A stretch of DNA of 64,000 bases, taken from assembly GCF_003752365.1 (NCBI RefSeq), contig NZ_RJUO01000004.1:162355-226354 (forward strand), read 5' to 3'. Of the stretch, positions 63,079-64,000 are shown piece after piece. How positions within the stretch are numbered: the stretch's first letter is position 1; every line of letters starts with the position of its first letter. The position numbers and the translations under genes were made by a program. The stretch is from Frondihabitans sp. PhB188 (GTDB taxonomy: Bacteria; Actinomycetota; Actinomycetes; Actinomycetales; Microbacteriaceae). Under the pieces are notes generated by a model. It did no database searches and was not told where the DNA came from. It saw nothing but the letters and a program-made list of their open reading frames with translations.

Positions 63079-63468
63079 GCGTCTGTTCGTCCCCCGTGGT
63101 GAGGTCCGTCGTACACCTCTCGGAAACGCTTCGTTAAGACTGGACGTACCCCGTTACGTGAAATCGGGGTGCAGAAACCCTCAATGATCAAGGGATCTGC
63201 TGGTAGAACCGTACCCCGGGCCAGAGTCCCGCCGCCTACACCCGCCGATGCACCTCTGTCAAAAGATCGGCCCCCGCGTACCCCGTAACGCCCTTTTTCC
63301 TGTGAGCGCACTCCGAGGTTACTTGGGAAGACCCTGAACGGTTTCTCTCAGGACGTACCCGATCGGAAGACTCGTAGTGCGGCGAAAGACCTCCGAGAAC
63401 GTGGGGCTTCACCGTCGGATCGACTCCTGAACAACAGGACCGACCTCGCTAGGGATGGAGAAGAAGAC
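63079..63468 (+). promoter_or_regulatory. long leader/promoter region of the sigma factor with CGTACCCC repeats
   Basis: A 390-nt stretch without a gene. CGTACCC(C) recurs at 63145, 63210, 63277 and 63354 (spacings 65, 67 and 77 nt); two copies are embedded in CGTACCCCGTTACG and CGTACCCCGTAACG. Three of the four continue with CCC or CCG. The stretch is relatively A/T-rich for this genome. It may contain several promoters or binding sites that control the sigma factor. Confidence 0.55.
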
Positions 63469-64000
63469 ATGTCGACTGCAATTGATCACGTCCGCGAGAA
63501 CAGCGCCACCAGCACCCGCGCCACGAGCGCCAGCACCACGACCACCGCTCCGGACGACGACGTCGAAGTCGAAGTCCTCGGTCAGGTTCGCGGTGCGTCC
63601 ACCGACCAGGTCGGCGACTACCTCCGCCACATCGGCCGCATGCCGCTCCTCGACGCCCAAGAGGAGACCGAGATCGCCCGCCGCATCGAGGTCGGCCTCT
63701 TCGCCGAGGAGAAGCTCGCCGAGATGCAGGCCGCCGGCAAGGTCAGCGCCTCCGACCGCAGCGACTACCGCTGGCTCATCCACGACGGCGAGCGTGCGAA
63801 GGACCGCATGATCACCGCCAACCTCCGCCTGGTCGTCTCGATCGCCAAGCGCTACACGCAGCGCGGCCTTCCCTTCATGGACGTCATCCAGGAGGGCAAC
63901 CTCGGCCTCGTGCGTGCCGTCGAGAAGTTCGACTACACACAGGGCTACAAGTTCTCTACCTACGCCACCTGGTGGATCCGCCAGGCGATCGCCCGCGGCC
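63469..64000 (+). CDS. RpoD/SigA-type RNA polymerase sigma factor (partial, runs off the window)
   Basis: The first 177 codons of a sigma-70 protein. A short Ser/Thr/Ala-rich N terminus (about 1-35) leads into region 1.2 ([21 protein letters not shown]), then region 2 with [40 protein letters not shown] and [18 protein letters not shown], the -10 binding helix. The lack of a long N-terminal extension makes it resemble SigB-like principal sigma factors of actinobacteria as much as SigA/HrdB; the rest would decide. GATGGAGAAGAAGAC precedes the ATG. Confidence 0.93.
   Translation, partial: MSTAIDHVRENSATSTRATSASTTTTAPDDDVEVEVLGQVRGASTDQVGDYLRHIGRMPLLDAQEETEIARRIEVGLFAEEKLAEMQAAGKVSASDRSDYRWLIHDGERAKDRMITANLRLVVSIAKRYTQRGLPFMDVIQEGNLGLVRAVEKFDYTQGYKFSTYATWWIRQAIARG

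Overview
The window is a high-GC actinobacterial chromosome segment. Gene content and order point to the family Microbacteriaceae: a coproporphyrin-type heme locus, NucS in place of MutS/MutL, an ftsH-folP-folB-folK-DUF3180 block, a DUF2520-lysS block, and many leaderless GTG/ATG starts. Genes are closely packed, operons are joined by ATGA/GTGA overlaps, and no phage, IS element, CRISPR array or obvious genomic island is visible. The genus cannot be fixed from sequence alone.

Layout. 0.1-6.2 kb: a PAP2 phosphatase, a SRAP DNA-protein crosslink protein, and a ROK regulator coupled to a frameshifted GMC oxidoreductase, a sugar isomerase-like TIM barrel and an NAD(P)-binding protein (probably glycoside catabolism). 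6.3-14.6 kb: CynX-type MFS plus HAD hydrolase, an unknown small protein behind an unusual promoter, nucS, a second MFS divergent from a LacI regulator with twin perfect operators, a MATE exporter and a uracil permease. 14.6-19.4 kb: an M13 peptidase, a beta-lactamase-fold pseudoenzyme, a DUF4232 lipoprotein, a NUDIX hydrolase and a GntR-like protein. 19.5-31.1 kb: the heme locus (hemA, hemE, hemY/cgoX, chdC, cpfC, hemC, hemD, hemB, hemL), a GNAT gene and three small envelope genes.

31.2-39.6 kb: an orphan ABC ATPase behind three tandem paralogous GntR regulators, then an AcuI-like reductase, phosphofructokinase, a stress-type flavin-binding protein, TrhO and an AlkA-like glycosylase. 39.6-46.4 kb: MarR, bifunctional PutA, Lrp, dimethylargininase and ornithine aminotransferase, together forming an arginine/ornithine/proline to glutamate route. 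46.4-47.2 kb: a repeat-rich spacer and a tRNA cluster (Phe, Asp, Glu). 47.5-52.7 kb: paired M23 and NlpC/P60 wall hydrolases with related coiled-coil N termini, ppa, tilS and hpt. 52.8-64 kb: ftsH, folP (long disordered N-terminal extension, no folE beside it), folB, folK, DUF3180, two bacterial PH-domain membrane proteins, a DUF2520 protein, lysS, and the start of an RpoD-type sigma factor with a repeat-bearing leader.

Signals that ordinary annotation does not explain: (i) the 14-mer GAGTTCCTGCGCCC occurs eight times exactly, on both strands, in different reading frames and in a spacer; (ii) a palindromic intergenic element recurs at three convergent gene junctions; (iii) short 15-18 bp tandem repeats sit at gene ends, some read as pentapeptide tails; (iv) about 20 genes carry a TANNNT-type -10 box 6-8 nt before the start codon with little or no leader.
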